Positions 47,184 to 57,722 are shown, counted from the stretch's first letter. The stretch: DNA of 64,000 nt from Liolophura sinensis (GCF_032854445.1 NC_088302.1:5763338-5827337); one strand, 5' to 3'. A program made the numbers and translations. Notes: generated from the sequence alone by a model not told the origin.

Positions 47184-47535
47184 TGACGTCACAGCTCTAT
47201 TGACTACGTACTGCTATAGTTGTTTTTCTACATATACCTAGAACCTTCGAGAATATGTAAGTTTTCTTTGCCCCTTTCGATGTTTGTGAGACCACAGGCT
47301 AACACAATCACCTGGGTGACCATTAGACTTTGTATCATCGATTTCACAGGCATGAAATCACGGTAAATGCCGAATTATTGCGAAAATCGAACGGCGAAGC
47401 CTGTCGGAGGTAAGTAGGCCAGTTCATGACAGCCATCACTCAGCTCGCCATATAAGGAGTGAGGCGGAGTAGTGGGTGGAGCAGACGAATCGACCTTTGT
47501 ACCCGGCCTGTATATACACGCGACCGTTCGTCGAC
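47184..47535 (+). promoter_or_regulatory. Likely core and proximal promoter of the KLF gene
   Basis: Three perfect or near-perfect elements are spaced in promoter order. They are a CRE palindrome TGACGTCA (47184-47191), a CArG box CCATATAAGG (47448-47457, the SRF site CC(A/T)6GG), and a TATA-like TGTATATACAC near 47506-47516. A GGGTGGAG word (CACCC box, itself a KLF site) lies at about 47475. Transcription would start near 47535-47545, leaving a 5' leader of about 120 bases. The set resembles promoters of serum- and cAMP-responsive early genes. The element matches are seen; the activity is inferred. Confidence 0.5.
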
Positions 47536-47659
47536 TCATTCATAAGTGAGCAAACACCGAGGTGTACACATCGTACAGGAGATCCACTGCGATTTTACCA
47601 CTGACGGTTTGCGTGTCCACTCATCCCAGGTTACTGACATATATTGGAGTTCTACTGGA

Positions 47660-47786
47660 ATGGCTGAGACATCTTGTTTGTCCTCAATTGGTGGGCAAGT
47701 GTTTGATGATCAAATTGTACCTGATCAAGACGACTGTTTTTTTGGTGCCAACCTCGGAAAATTTACCACATATTTCATCTTGGCAA
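47660..47786 (+). CDS. klf5: KLF5-type gene, coding exon 1
   Basis: The ATG at 47660 is in fair context (G at -3 and G at +4) and opens [19 protein letters not shown]. The donor CAA|GTAAGT at 47787 is close to consensus. As printed the exon ends in phase 1, but exon 2 needs phase 0. Dropping one T from the T7 run at 47737-47743 changes the tail from hydrophobic (...KFTTYFILA) to ...[14 protein letters not shown] and brings it into phase 0. An alternative is the donor GTATGA at 47791 joined to an acceptor 5 bases further into exon 2. The N-terminus is poorly conserved in this family, so the start is only moderately secure. Confidence 0.65.
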
Positions 47787-50700
47787 GTAAGTATGACTTG
47801 CTTATGATGTTATATTTCAGTTGAGAATTTTATTTATTCATATTTATATATTTATCAATTTTATCTTCGTCGTGGCGTGTAATTCAAATCGTCAGTACTG
47901 GTTTGCTGGAGAGTGCGTAGTAAATACACTTGGTCGTAGCATGTGTGTGTAGGCCTACGCTAGTCCGATGTCGGCGCAATTCACCCACTGAGGCCAGTTG
48001 TTTGCCTCTACAGCCTACATGTTATTAGTAGGACGGCCTGACAGGGGCCGTTGACTGGTAACCGCGTGCATATTGATTCAGTGAGAACAGCGCCATCTGC
48101 CGGCAACCTCGTGAAAAATTTGCTCAGAGATTGACTGTTTCATAACCAGTACGGGTAGCGTGGTATATGTAGATACGTACTTCTAGTAAATACGGACAAC
48201 GGCTATAAAGAGTGTATGGGGATAGAAATAAACAGCGATACACTGTCGAACTATTGTTATGACAGGAAGACTTGAGCTGGTTGTGTGTAGGTCCTGGGCC
48301 AGGTGCCCACATGTGGGCGTGTGAGAAAGCTGCTTGTTGAATGAATGAGCGGGCCGTGAGTGTACCGATTGACCCCAGCTGAAGCGTTTGGTAGGATAGC
48401 GACTGTGTGGGCGTAAGGGGCTGCTAGTGTCCAAAGTGCGATTTGCTTAACTCAGTAATCTCTCTCCGATTTTCAGCAAAAGGTAATTTTTCGGAAGATA
48501 GAGCTAATCGGGCAAGAATCAGCGAAGCTAACCTCGGCAATAACAGTGGTATACGGGTTAACTAGTGGAGATGCCGGTGGCCGCTGAAATACTGCGTATA
48601 TGTATCAGTGATGAGTCATTGTTAGTTAGAGCTACGTCTTCACACCGTAACTGTGTCTGATGAGTATTTTGTATGATGGTTCTAGGGCCGCCCGGACAGC
48701 TCATGCTAACCTCATGTTTATTGGAATAATGTCAACGTGTACTTGAGATACTCACACAGTGAAGGCCTGTAGATATACTCTTATTCCGAGCTAGTAGCCA
48801 ACACGTGTGCCATTTTCTCGTTATATTTGGAAACCAGACTTGTCAGAGGCTGATGATGTCTGGCTGACTCGTCTCTGACGAATTGGACGAATCCATCATC
48901 ACTCTTGTTACTCTTGATAAGCATATACTATTAAATAACGACACAGCACTTCTAATATTAGATATGGTTGATACTGTAATTTCCAGTTAGATTTAGGTTT
49001 CGTGAATGTTATGTATAAACTAACTGGCGAAATTTCCCATGTTGTTACTTAAGTATTCCCACGATGGTATACACTGCAGACTTGGCAGCCGTCACGCATG
49101 CTGTTCCGCACGCCATATCGTTAGAGCACTAAGGAAACACTCCAGCTTTTAAGTAGTTCGTATTGGCTGTACCCCTTCATTTTATTGACATCTTAGCAAA
49201 TAATTGGCTAGATATTCAGTTTTATTCCGTTCACAGCCCTCTTGTTTTAGCCAAGGAGGCAATTTGGCGAAACTTACTCTGGGAAAACCTCGCCTTTCCC
49301 GCGTACAATCTGTTAAATAAAAGTTTCACTTAACACCATAGCTACTCATTGCTTTTCAAGGGCTACCGCTGTAGAATTCGATGACTTTTTGTCTTACCAG
49401 GTTTGTGATATATTAGATGAGATTTCACCTCAATTACTAATGATATTTCATCTGGGAGCACATACGTGACCACGCGAGTCTTGTGCCCAGAACAAGCACA
49501 GGTCTGCTAATCGGTTTCGAAAGAGTGTTAACGAAGAGAGTAGTTTTAGTCAGGGATCTGTGGTCTGTGTTTGCTGTGAAGCCGACGGCCTGTTGAATGG
49601 CAGTGTGTATGTTTGCACTGCACCGCTTGTGTGGGGACAGCTTAATGAGTCCTCCGACGCAGCCTCTGTGGATTTGCCACATACAACCTTTAAGGATCTG
49701 AAAGCTTTGAAGTGTTTCTTTGCTCACAACGGCTCAAACAAATTACCGTTCTGGTGCTCACCAGAGAAAACCCGACAAAGACTCTATTCTTTTGTTTTTA
49801 CTGTTTTTCAGGTAAGGACGGAGTTAGATAAATACTTGCCGGCACACGAGCTCGCCACGCCAACAGACCAGAAACGGCGAAGAACAAGCGCTTCCGCAGT
49901 TGATGACTTCTTGTTTGACTTCAAGGGTAACGAGAGAGACGGCCCCTCTGCCAGCAAGCGACGAGCTTTAGATATAAGCCATCTCAGATCCGGCATTTTC
50001 AACGCCAAACGATCTTCCAATATGCATCTCTCAGAACTTAACGGAAAATGTTGCGCCTTCGGAAAGGAGAGAAGCTGCACTTGTGGAAGAATTCCTTCGC
50101 GCAGAAGCCGCTGATGTACGAGATGGCCAGCAGGGACAAATCAAGGCTACGAGCGCAGAATGGATCAAGACAGAACCACAGGACAATGAAAACTTCGACT
50201 TAACAGCCACATTCTTTGTTGATGACATTGTTGACAACATCGTTCCCCAGTCCGAGATGGAACTGCAGGAGCAGAGTCGGAAGGTGTCAGATTCTATTTG
50301 GGAGGACTTGCGCGCTTCCATCAACATGGTTGAGTTTTGCGGAGCTCAGGAAGAAAGTAGTGTGTGCCATAGGGTGAAGATTGAACCTACGGAAGCTGAG
50401 CACAAACCGTCTTGTCAGTTCGAAAATCTCAAGTCAATTTCAAAGTACAATTTGCAGGCTGTGAAAAGCGAAAATTCTGGTTTATTAAATGGCTCCAAAT
50501 TAACGGACAGGCCAAAAAGTCTTGGAGTCCAACAACTTCAGCATGAGCATTTATCTCAACAGGGTGCAGCTTCAGCTAGCACTGCCATGTCTACCCTCCA
50601 GTATATCCAAAACTTCCACAAGTCAGCAGTTCAGTATGGCCCCCATACACCCCCTCACATGGTGCCCATCTTGCTTCCTCCCACACCCCCTAGCTCACAA

Positions 50701-53283
50701 CCTGCGAGTCCTAGCCAGGATGCCATCAGGAAAACGCCACCACCCCCATACCCAGGTCTAGCCCGCCAACTGGCAGCTTCCTCCGTGAACTGTATCCCTG
50801 TCACCAGCATTGCCTCCCTCAGCATGGGAATGCCTGTAAACTCTTTGGGCATGACCGCTACCAAAAACTCTAAAACTCCAAACACACATCCAGGATGTTC
50901 CACCATAAAGTACAACCGAAAAAACAACCCTGAGTTGGAAAAGAGGAGAGTTCATTTCTGTGATTTCCCAGGTGAGTTCGACAACAATCTGCCTTCATGT
51001 ATATATATAATATATCTGTAAAACGTGTTTATAACTGGCGAAGAGTGAAGGTCTCGGATATACTATGATTCTCCGGGATTTGCTAGTGGAAGTTGTAATG
51101 AATGTAATGACATACTAGTTTATTCATAACGGTTCCGGAAACTGATTCCCAATTAACTAGTGGATTTTATGTGGTTTGCACCCTGTAGCCTCGTGGGGTT
51201 GTAAGAGCGCTTGAGATAAAAGTATTGCTGAATTGGTCAATTCAGTTCATAAAATGTATGTCGTAATTTCTGTATTATCGCTCAATGTCACGAGACTTCA
51301 CGTCCTCAATGATTCAGAATAAGTTCTGTGATATCCGCATTGTTATCGCTATAGTGTAAGTGGCAGTACCACTTGTACATTCTTTACATTTGCAGTCAAG
51401 TAAATAGAGACCATTGTATTCAAGACCGGCTTTAATACAATCAATTATGTCAATAACCGGGGTTAACAGACTGTCGGATAAACACCCGAACTGAAGTCGG
51501 TCACTGACCGCCTTTCTATCCTTCAGTGGAGCTGTTTACTGCTCAGCCCAAAAGCATATATTCATGTGGAAAAGGACCCTGTGTAGATCTCTAGCCCTGC
51601 TGGCTGTGCGTCAGCAAGACACTCGTGAGCCGTCATCCGAAAGGTGCTTGGATCTAACTGATAATTTCGCCTCCGTATTATGAGCGGTAAACAGGCTAAT
51701 ATAACGACCAGCTCGCGTCCTGTAGCTGATCGGCTCTCACACTACGTCATAGTCTTCATTCGATCGCCTTCGGCAGGGACAGAGATTCCAGCCTTGGCTG
51801 CTAGAGGCTGGAGTTGTAAACATCACCTCAGGTTGTTTTTCCAAGGTGAGAATACGTTAAAGAATTGACCTTGACGTCTATTGCATCAGCGACTAATAAT
51901 AGATCAGATGTGTTTACCAGGCCTGTGTTATGTTGACGTGTACGGACAATACTCAAGCTCGGTCTACACAGTAGTGCTGTGGCGAATCGCTTTGATAACG
52001 GCCACATTGGCAAGGAATTGCCGTGTTTTGTCAATCAGAGGCATCTAAAAGGAATGGCTTCTCGTGACATTGAGCGTTGTGTTGGGAATTGTCGGTGTCG
52101 TTTATAGTTTTGCTGGCACAATCCGAGCGGTGATTAACTGTATGTTTTTTTGTCCTGTTTCCAGGTTGCAGAAAGGCGTATACCAAAAGTTCCCATTTGA
52201 AGGCTCATCAAAGAATACACACAGGTAAGGCCCTTGAATAAGACCGGTTAGATTAGTGCCAGTGGCATTGGTTTGGGGACACGGGATCAGGACAGTGTCA
52301 GCTTATGGTGACCTGTCGTTTGAAACCAATCCCAGCTAATATCTAGAAGTTGGATCTATTTGTTGATGGCGATATCCTCATGAGGCCATGTCTGATAAAT
52401 CTGTTGCACAGAGGACAGCATTCCTGAAATAACCCAATCTCCAAAGGCCTGTGTTTAACTACACTAATTGCTGACAATTAACCCTGAGTTGGATTGAGAG
52501 GAGTGCGGACATCGGAATGAAAATGCCTTGCGCTGTTGACACTCGAATAGAGCTCTTCCATGCGGTGACTGGGCCGATCAGGTCTTCTGTTTGTATACTG
52601 ACGGCTAAACAGCCCGTCTTAAAAGTGTTCGCCAAACAACTAACTTTACACGGCCAATAAATACGCGCGATCGCTGCCTGTGTAGACTATAGAAGCCTGA
52701 AGAAATAAGGCGAGAAAATAAAATATTGGCAGAATCATGGTGTCACGTGACCTGTCCATCATACCCGGCTACCAGAACCTTTTACTACTTGGTGTGTCCA
52801 TTGTATGCGATAGTGATGTACATATATATCTATATATGCAATGACAAACGGTCGGCGTGTTTCACAAGATATATATATATCTCCAGGGTGTGAATTCCGA
52901 TTAAGTGAAAAAGTATCTCCACAGTTCTGTGGAGATATTTTTTTCTTGTCTTTGAAAGAAGAACTCAACCTGTGAAACCTGTTGTTTGATAATGGCAGCT
53001 GTCTTTAATTCTGATGTAATATGTTGTTTATGATATGCTTTATGTCAAGACAAAACATTAACCATTTGTTTGTTTTTTACCTTTGTTTTCAGGTGAGAAG
53101 CCATATAAGTGTCACTTTCCAACCTGTCAATGGCGGTTTGCCCGATCAGACGAACTCACCAGACATATACGGAAGCACACAGGTGCCAAACCTTTCAAGT
53201 GTAAGGTCTGCGAAAGATGCTTTGCTCGCTCCGATCATTTGGCTCTTCACATGAAGAGGCATGAACCTAAAGGCAATAGATAG
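47660..53283 (+). CDS. klf5: Kruppel-like factor 5 / dar1-type transcription factor (4 coding exons)
   Basis: This is a sequence-specific nuclear transcription factor that binds CACCC/GC boxes. The exons are 47660-47786, 49812-50971, 52165-52224 and 53093-53283. Three C-terminal C2H2 fingers (about residues 423-505 after frame repair) have the spacing C-X4-C-X12-H-X3-H for fingers 1 and 2 and C-X2-C for finger 3, with linkers THTGEKPY and KHTGAKPF. Finger 2 carries RSDELTRH and finger 3 [12 protein letters not shown]. The family assignment to KLF5/dar1 rests on the ending [13 protein letters not shown], the DELDKYL-like block near residue 44-51, [18 protein letters not shown], and the [10 protein letters not shown] and PPPPY motifs, all recalled from KLF5. 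Length is about 511 residues against 457 in human KLF5. The frame breaks in exons 1 and 2 are described under those exons and in the findings. KLF6/7 is the next-best family for the fingers alone. Confidence 0.9.
48088..48105 (-). promoter_or_regulatory. CTCF-like motif in intron 1
   Basis: The minus strand reads TGCCGGCAGATGGCGCTG. Against the CTCF core CCASYAGRKGGCRSY it differs at a single position. It lies 0.3 kb into intron 1 (47787-49811, 2.0 kb). CTCF is widespread in bilaterians. AGATGGC is also a YY1 core, so YY1 is an alternative. Confidence 0.35.
49812..50971 (+). CDS. klf5: KLF5-type gene, coding exon 2 (regulatory region, start of finger 1)
   Basis: The acceptor is a T-rich tract ending TTTTTCAG at 49811 and the donor is CCCAG|GTGAGT after 50971 (phase 1). 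The first part encodes [11 protein letters not shown], a [13 protein letters not shown] block and [10 protein letters not shown]. It then runs to a stop at 50112-50114. A second frame, one base further on, is open from about 49979 and encodes an acidic segment ([17 protein letters not shown]), three sumoylation-type sites (IKTE 50164, VKIE 50374, VKSE 50461), a TPPSS phosphodegron-like site at 50683 and PPPPY at 50737-50751. It ends in [20 protein letters not shown]. Both parts look coding, so one surplus base, for example in AAAA at 50045-50048, best explains the break. No usable intron lies between them. Confidence 0.85.
52165..52224 (+). CDS. klf5: KLF5-type gene, coding exon 3 (finger 1)
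   Basis: This is a 60-bp exon bounded by TGTTTCCAG and GTAAGG. It encodes [20 protein letters not shown], including the second zinc cysteine and both zinc histidines of finger 1. Both junctions split a glycine codon after its first base. A 60-bp finger-1 exon in this position is known from vertebrate KLF genes (recall). Introns 2 and 3 are about 1.19 and 0.87 kb. Confidence 0.95.
52908..52943. repeat. Short perfect inverted repeat in intron 3
   Basis: TATCTCCACAG and its complement are separated by only TT. Flanking A and T runs extend the stem to about 17 pairs with one G-T mismatch. It would form a cruciform or RNA hairpin. Confidence 0.7.
53093..53283 (+). CDS. klf5: KLF5-type gene, coding exon 4 (fingers 2 and 3, stop)
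   Basis: The acceptor GTTTTCAG ends at 53092. The exon encodes the THTG|EKPYKC linker, finger 2 with [20 protein letters not shown], finger 3 with [20 protein letters not shown], and a short basic tail HEPKGNR before TAG at 53281-53283. All zinc ligands are present. The DNA-contacting residues of fingers 2 and 3 are the usual KLF ones, so binding to CACCC/GC boxes is expected. Finger 2 has an unusual HFPTCQ loop between and beside its cysteines, where vertebrates usually have WEGC. Confidence 0.95.
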
Positions 53284-54665
53284 GCTCCCCCTGTAGACGT
53301 CTCTGTTGGAGTAATTCGGCAGTCCCGGGAGCTGGCAGTCCCAGTCAGTGCTGGTCGGACGCCGGCAATGCTGTCGTGGTGGACGCCATGGACCCACCGC
53401 CAGGCTATCCCGCACAGTCAAGGTTGGGCCTGGTCTCGCGGAAACCGCGCGTACCGCAAGGGTACCAGAAGAGACTTTTCCTAAACTGCAAATAGTCCTG
53501 CATTCAGGGAACAGGAAGCAAAACTGATTTGATGGATTCGGACAGATGAGGTGGATGATTCCCGAGCCGTCCGTTACATCAGGATCAGGACATTAGGCAA
53601 TTTGCCAACCAACGGGTGTGCACTTGTCTGCACCGTTGCATACTATTTCAGACATGTCGCCGTACCTAGCCGTCGGAAGCACTGTGTAATAGTCATTCCA
53701 AACTGCTCATTTCATAGGTGTTTTTGTTTGACAGTTATGGTATAAAGACAATGGCTAAATCGAACACCTGTGTTAATTTATTGTAATGCTAAGTATAGAG
53801 AAGTCGTGAGGGTAATATTAAATGGCTTGTCCTCGTGACTGAAAACGTACTTAACGGTCAGCTATTACACGTGTGGGCTGCCTATAGAGATCCCTGTCTC
53901 TAGCTGGACGATTAAATAACGACATTGTCTTAATATCTTCAACAGACCTCCAAAGCAAAGCTTAGTGTTTGTCGATTTCAAACAGTCATTGTGTTTAATA
54001 ACGTGTTGTTTTTCATTCTTAATTAAGTGATACTTGTTTGACTTAAGGATATGGTCATGCTCGATAAGAAACAAGACACATGTTGAATTCCCATAGATAA
54101 CGCCGTGTTATCTCCCTTCAAATCGTGATACTGCCGAATCTGATACGTGGTCCGAGTGGTCAACATTATTGGTGCTGAATTCCTGTTTTGTTATTTGTTG
54201 GGAATGTAGTGCTTACATGTTGGGAAAGTAGTGCTTACCTGTTGTAATTGTATGGCAGCCTATGTGCTATTTTTGCTGGTCCGGCTATGTGATATTGTCT
54301 TGTCGATATAAAAATCAATTTTATATAGATGTTCTCACCAGACGTATAGGAGACCAACGGGGAATGCACTCATTTTGTCAACTGCCATTTTGCAGTATAT
54401 TTTCCACTTTTTGAACATGAAATAATTTATGCTCCGTTTTATATCTTGTTTGAGATTCTGCTGAACGTTGATGGTGTACACACTTGGTGTAGATGATAAC
54501 ATTCGCTACATATGGTGCTCATGTATAGTGTTGTTTTTGACGAGACTTAAGCAGCGGGGATATTCTCACCAAGAGTTATTACATGTGGTAATATTATAGA
54601 TACATTGTTATGAAAGACAAATGTTTCATTTGTATGAAAATAAAACATGAAAAAATGCAATGGAT
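53284..54665 (+). other. klf5: 3'UTR of the KLF5-type gene
   Basis: About 1.4 kb of AT-rich non-coding sequence runs from the stop codon to a poly(A) signal. The first 200 bases are GC-richer and the rest is AT-rich. The boundary is inferred from the AATAAA at 54639. Confidence 0.6.
54639..54644 (+). terminator. klf5: Poly(A) signal AATAAA of the KLF5-type gene
   Basis: AATAAA stands in GAAAATAAAACATG, followed by a T/G-rich stretch (TTATATGTCTTGGCTGTTTT) that can act as the downstream element. Cleavage is expected near 54660. Confidence 0.6.
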
Positions 54666-54711
54666 GCGAAACACAGTTATATGTCTTGGCTGTTTTCATT
54701 CCATTATTTCT

Positions 54712-54768
54712 TTCTTTTATTTATTTATTGCTGTTAAATTACCGCTGTAATCAAGAATTGTTCATTTA
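54712..54768 (-). mobile_element. Decayed SINE tail
   Basis: On the minus strand CAATTCTTGATTACAGCGGT, AATTTAACAGC and AATAAATAAATAAAAG match the SINE 3' end order. It lies just past the KLF poly(A) site. Confidence 0.55.
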
Positions 54769-55080
54769 GATAAGACTTTTGATTAAAGGAGCACGTGGCC
54801 TCATTGGCTATAAAGGCCGACATACAAAACTAAGTTATTTCTGCGTGTATACGTACGGGATTGTCAAAAAAAGATCACCGGTTTCCATAACTCCACTGAC
54901 ACATTCAACAGCTGGGCCAGCTTTATTAAACCTCTTTTGCGCTTCACGATTTGAAAAGGGTATACCACTGGGAAAACCACACTTATGCATGATTATGATC
55001 ACAGCTGAGGAAATACAGGTTAGTACACAGGATAAGCCTTTGATCAATACAGAAGCTGTTGTATTGTCCTATATCAAAGT

Positions 55081-55325
55081 GCAGGGCCTCCGTGGCTCAG
55101 TTGGTTAGCGCGCTAGCGCAGCATAATGAAACCAGGAGACTCTCGCCAATGCGGTCGGTATGAGTTCAAGTCCACTCATGCTGGCTTCCTCTCCGGCCGT
55201 AAGTGGGAGCTCTTCATCAAGCTGCGGATGGTCGTGGGTTTCTCGCGTGCTCTGCTTGGTTTCCTCCCACCATAATGAAATATTCTTGAGTACGGTGTAA
55301 AACACCAATCAAATAAACAAACATA
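55081..55325 (+). mobile_element. tRNA-derived SINE, full length
   Basis: It starts GCAGGGCCTCCGTGGCTCAG. It has a perfect Pol III A box TGGCTCAGTTGG (55093-55104) and a B box GAGTTCAAGTCC (55162-55173). The CTCTCCGGCCGTAAGTGGGA block and a CACCAATCAAATAAACAAAC tail follow. The TGCTGGCCGCCGTCGTATAA piece present in other copies is missing. This is the clearest head in the window. Confidence 0.92.
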
Positions 55326-56038
55326 TGAAAGTGATGTACGCGCCAACCGTGTGCTGTGGCGTTTGAGGTCATACATTTAGAGTATTCAAGCTAACGGAAA
55401 TTGTAATTGTCAGTACAATGGGGAGTGATGCCTGTCGGCAACCTCCTTATAAGGCTGTAGTAGGTTGATAAAATCCCACGTCCACGAAGACCATAATAGT
55501 GTAAGGGGTGTAAACAAGTGACACTCACAAAGGCCTGATGTTTACGTTTTGCCAAAGTCATTCCGTGACTCTGTATTGTGGCGTATACATATCTCGCCTT
55601 GTAGCATTTGTCAGATCTTGCGTAAATTCTGATGACTTTAATCTGCGTCACAAGGCTCTTTAGTATTTAAACTAGTTTGTCAAGGATACTCCATCAAACG
55701 CCTTCATTCTAAGTTTCTCAAATTTTACAATGTGTACACGCTCTCGTTGGCAGGTATGGACAGAGCGTTCAGAATCTCTGGCGATCTACATAGTGATCAA
55801 CCACCAAGACGCCGCTGTTATCCTTATGTACAGATCTATCGCGTACAAGATATTTAACAACATAGATGGCGCTGGTTATCGAGTGTAACCGTCTATCTTA
55901 TAGATGGCGCCTCTTGTAGCATGAGATCCTAACAAATCAACCGGAAAGTCGTAATCGTCCGTTACTTTTGAATCATAATCTGATCGGTTAAGGTCGGTAA
56001 CGCTCGTCATTATCAAACTGTATCTAATACCGCTTAAC
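55326..56038. other. Intergenic; paired AGATGGCGCY words
   Basis: ATAGATGGCGCT (55862-55873) and ATAGATGGCGCC (55900-55911) are 38 bp apart in the same direction. The shared core matches part of CTCF and YY1 motifs. No gene is seen. Confidence 0.35.
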
Positions 56039-56300
56039 CTGGGGCTAGGGGCCGTAAAGGCAGCCATGCTCATTACGTCTGCATGATGCCTTTATGAACA
56101 GTTGCAATCAAAGCGCGACTGAGATGCCTTGTTTAATTGTTATTTGAATTTGAACTTTGATATGGAATTCAGGCCTGGAATATCCACTGTCTGCCCTGCA
56201 TCATTGAAAACTGATGGCCGCTTCTCTCTTGTGTGTTACCGGCTTTATTTCCTATTTGTATAATTTCCTACATACATTTGTCTTTGGGAACTAGTGTTAA
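56039..56300 (+). repeat. Unclassified dispersed repeat, copy 2
   Basis: This is the partner of 29471-29735. The strongest block is TGAACAGTTGCAATCAAA with CGCGACTGAGATGCCT at 56095-56129, and the last clear match is GTTACCGG near 56238. It probably represents an uncharacterised interspersed family. Confidence 0.75.
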
Positions 56301-56522
56301 ACGTTGTTTTGAAAATGGATCTTGCGATTATCGACTCGCCTTTTACCCACTACAAATGGTATGCGAATGTCGGACATGACGCTTATATCTGAAAGAAGCG
56401 AGTTGAGCAATCAAAGCTATTTTGCCGCTAAACTTACCACATGTGAATGTAAGGCGTTAACACGCAAACATAAAATTATATATGACATGACGGCCATCTT
56501 GCATTTTGGACAAAACCTTTAA

Positions 56523-56640
56523 AAATCTTCTTCTCCGTCCACCATAATGCTGACCGCCGTCGTATAAGTCAAATATTCTTGAGTACGGCGTAAAACATCA
56601 ATCAAATAAATAAATGAATAAATAAATGAATAAATAAACA
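56523..56640 (+). mobile_element. SINE 3' end fragment
   Basis: CCACCATAATGCTGACCGCC, GTCGTATAAGTCAAATATTC, TTGAGTACGGCGTAAAACAT, CAATCAAATAAATAAATGAA and a long (AATA/AATG)n tail. Confidence 0.85.
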
Positions 56641-57710
56641 TGATCGTCGACTGTAAGCCATACAACCACTCTAAAGAATACATTGCGCATGACCCAGTTA
56701 AGTCACATGTTTGTAGCGTTATATTGCTAGATGCCAAGTTTTAAACATTTCATACCAGTTCTGTATCCTAAAGCACTGAAACCATTAAAGAAAATGGCCA
56801 ATATTAATATTACGTTAACTTTTTCTAAACCAAATTTCCTGCGGAAAAGCACTGAAGACATATTTCGTTACACCTATAATCACTTATAATAACTGCATAA
56901 ACAGATCGAGAGAAGTGGCAGAGAACAAGTTTGGTACCTGTGATGTCATTCGGCTGAGACCGAATATAGCATTATTGATAATTTTTTGCGTGGGAGTATT
57001 GCATCACATATGTACACCTGCACTTAAATCAGGTGCAACTTGTATTTTACCAAACGCAAGTCTTTAACTTATGGAAATATTTTATGTCATGCATGTCGTA
57101 TAGATTAGGAAATGTGTCTTGCCTGTCAAAGTGAACACTTAGTGTACATTTTGTAATGTTATCGTCCAGAATGACAAAGCAGAAGCACAAACTCATAGCA
57201 AGCCGGACCCTCACACGGTAATGGAACATTATCCTTCTTTTGTCAAGGAGATGCGGTTGTGGACTTTGCCCGAGATGGTCACATACCTAACACGTCGGAG
57301 GACACGTGCCTCATAGCACTGCTGGGAAGCTTTAATAAGCGGCCCGTTTAAAACATTTTGTATCGGTATTAAGTAGATTCTTCATAAACAGAGCAACTGA
57401 AGTGTCGGAATAGCTTTATTCAAATCTGGATGTGTGTTTTTTTAGGATTTTTTCAATATATACCGCTGCATACCAATATGTTTTTTTGTCAGCCGACCAG
57501 GAAAGATTTAAGATAGCCTGCATGCACCATTGTTGTCCAAAGCGACATGTAATACATTTGCTTAGAGTGGGGAGGGAGGAACTTAAAACACAGGCTCATT
57601 ATACAACTACAAGCCCAGCCTATAATGCAGATAATTATCAATGTATACTAAAATTAGATATATACACAGATGGTAAACGGAAAGTTTGAAATCTATAAAA
57701 AAAATCGATG
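56641..57710. other. Intergenic, nothing recognised
   Basis: No supported gene or ordered repeat. Confidence 0.4.
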
Positions 57711-57722
57711 ATCACAATGATA

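Noticed and set aside
50655-50955. Minus-strand frames opposite exon 2
   Set aside because: Shadows of the KLF coding exon.
55081-55173. tRNA gene (A and B boxes present)
   Set aside because: The box spacing is too long, no cloverleaf closes, and the segment continues into the SINE body present in many copies.
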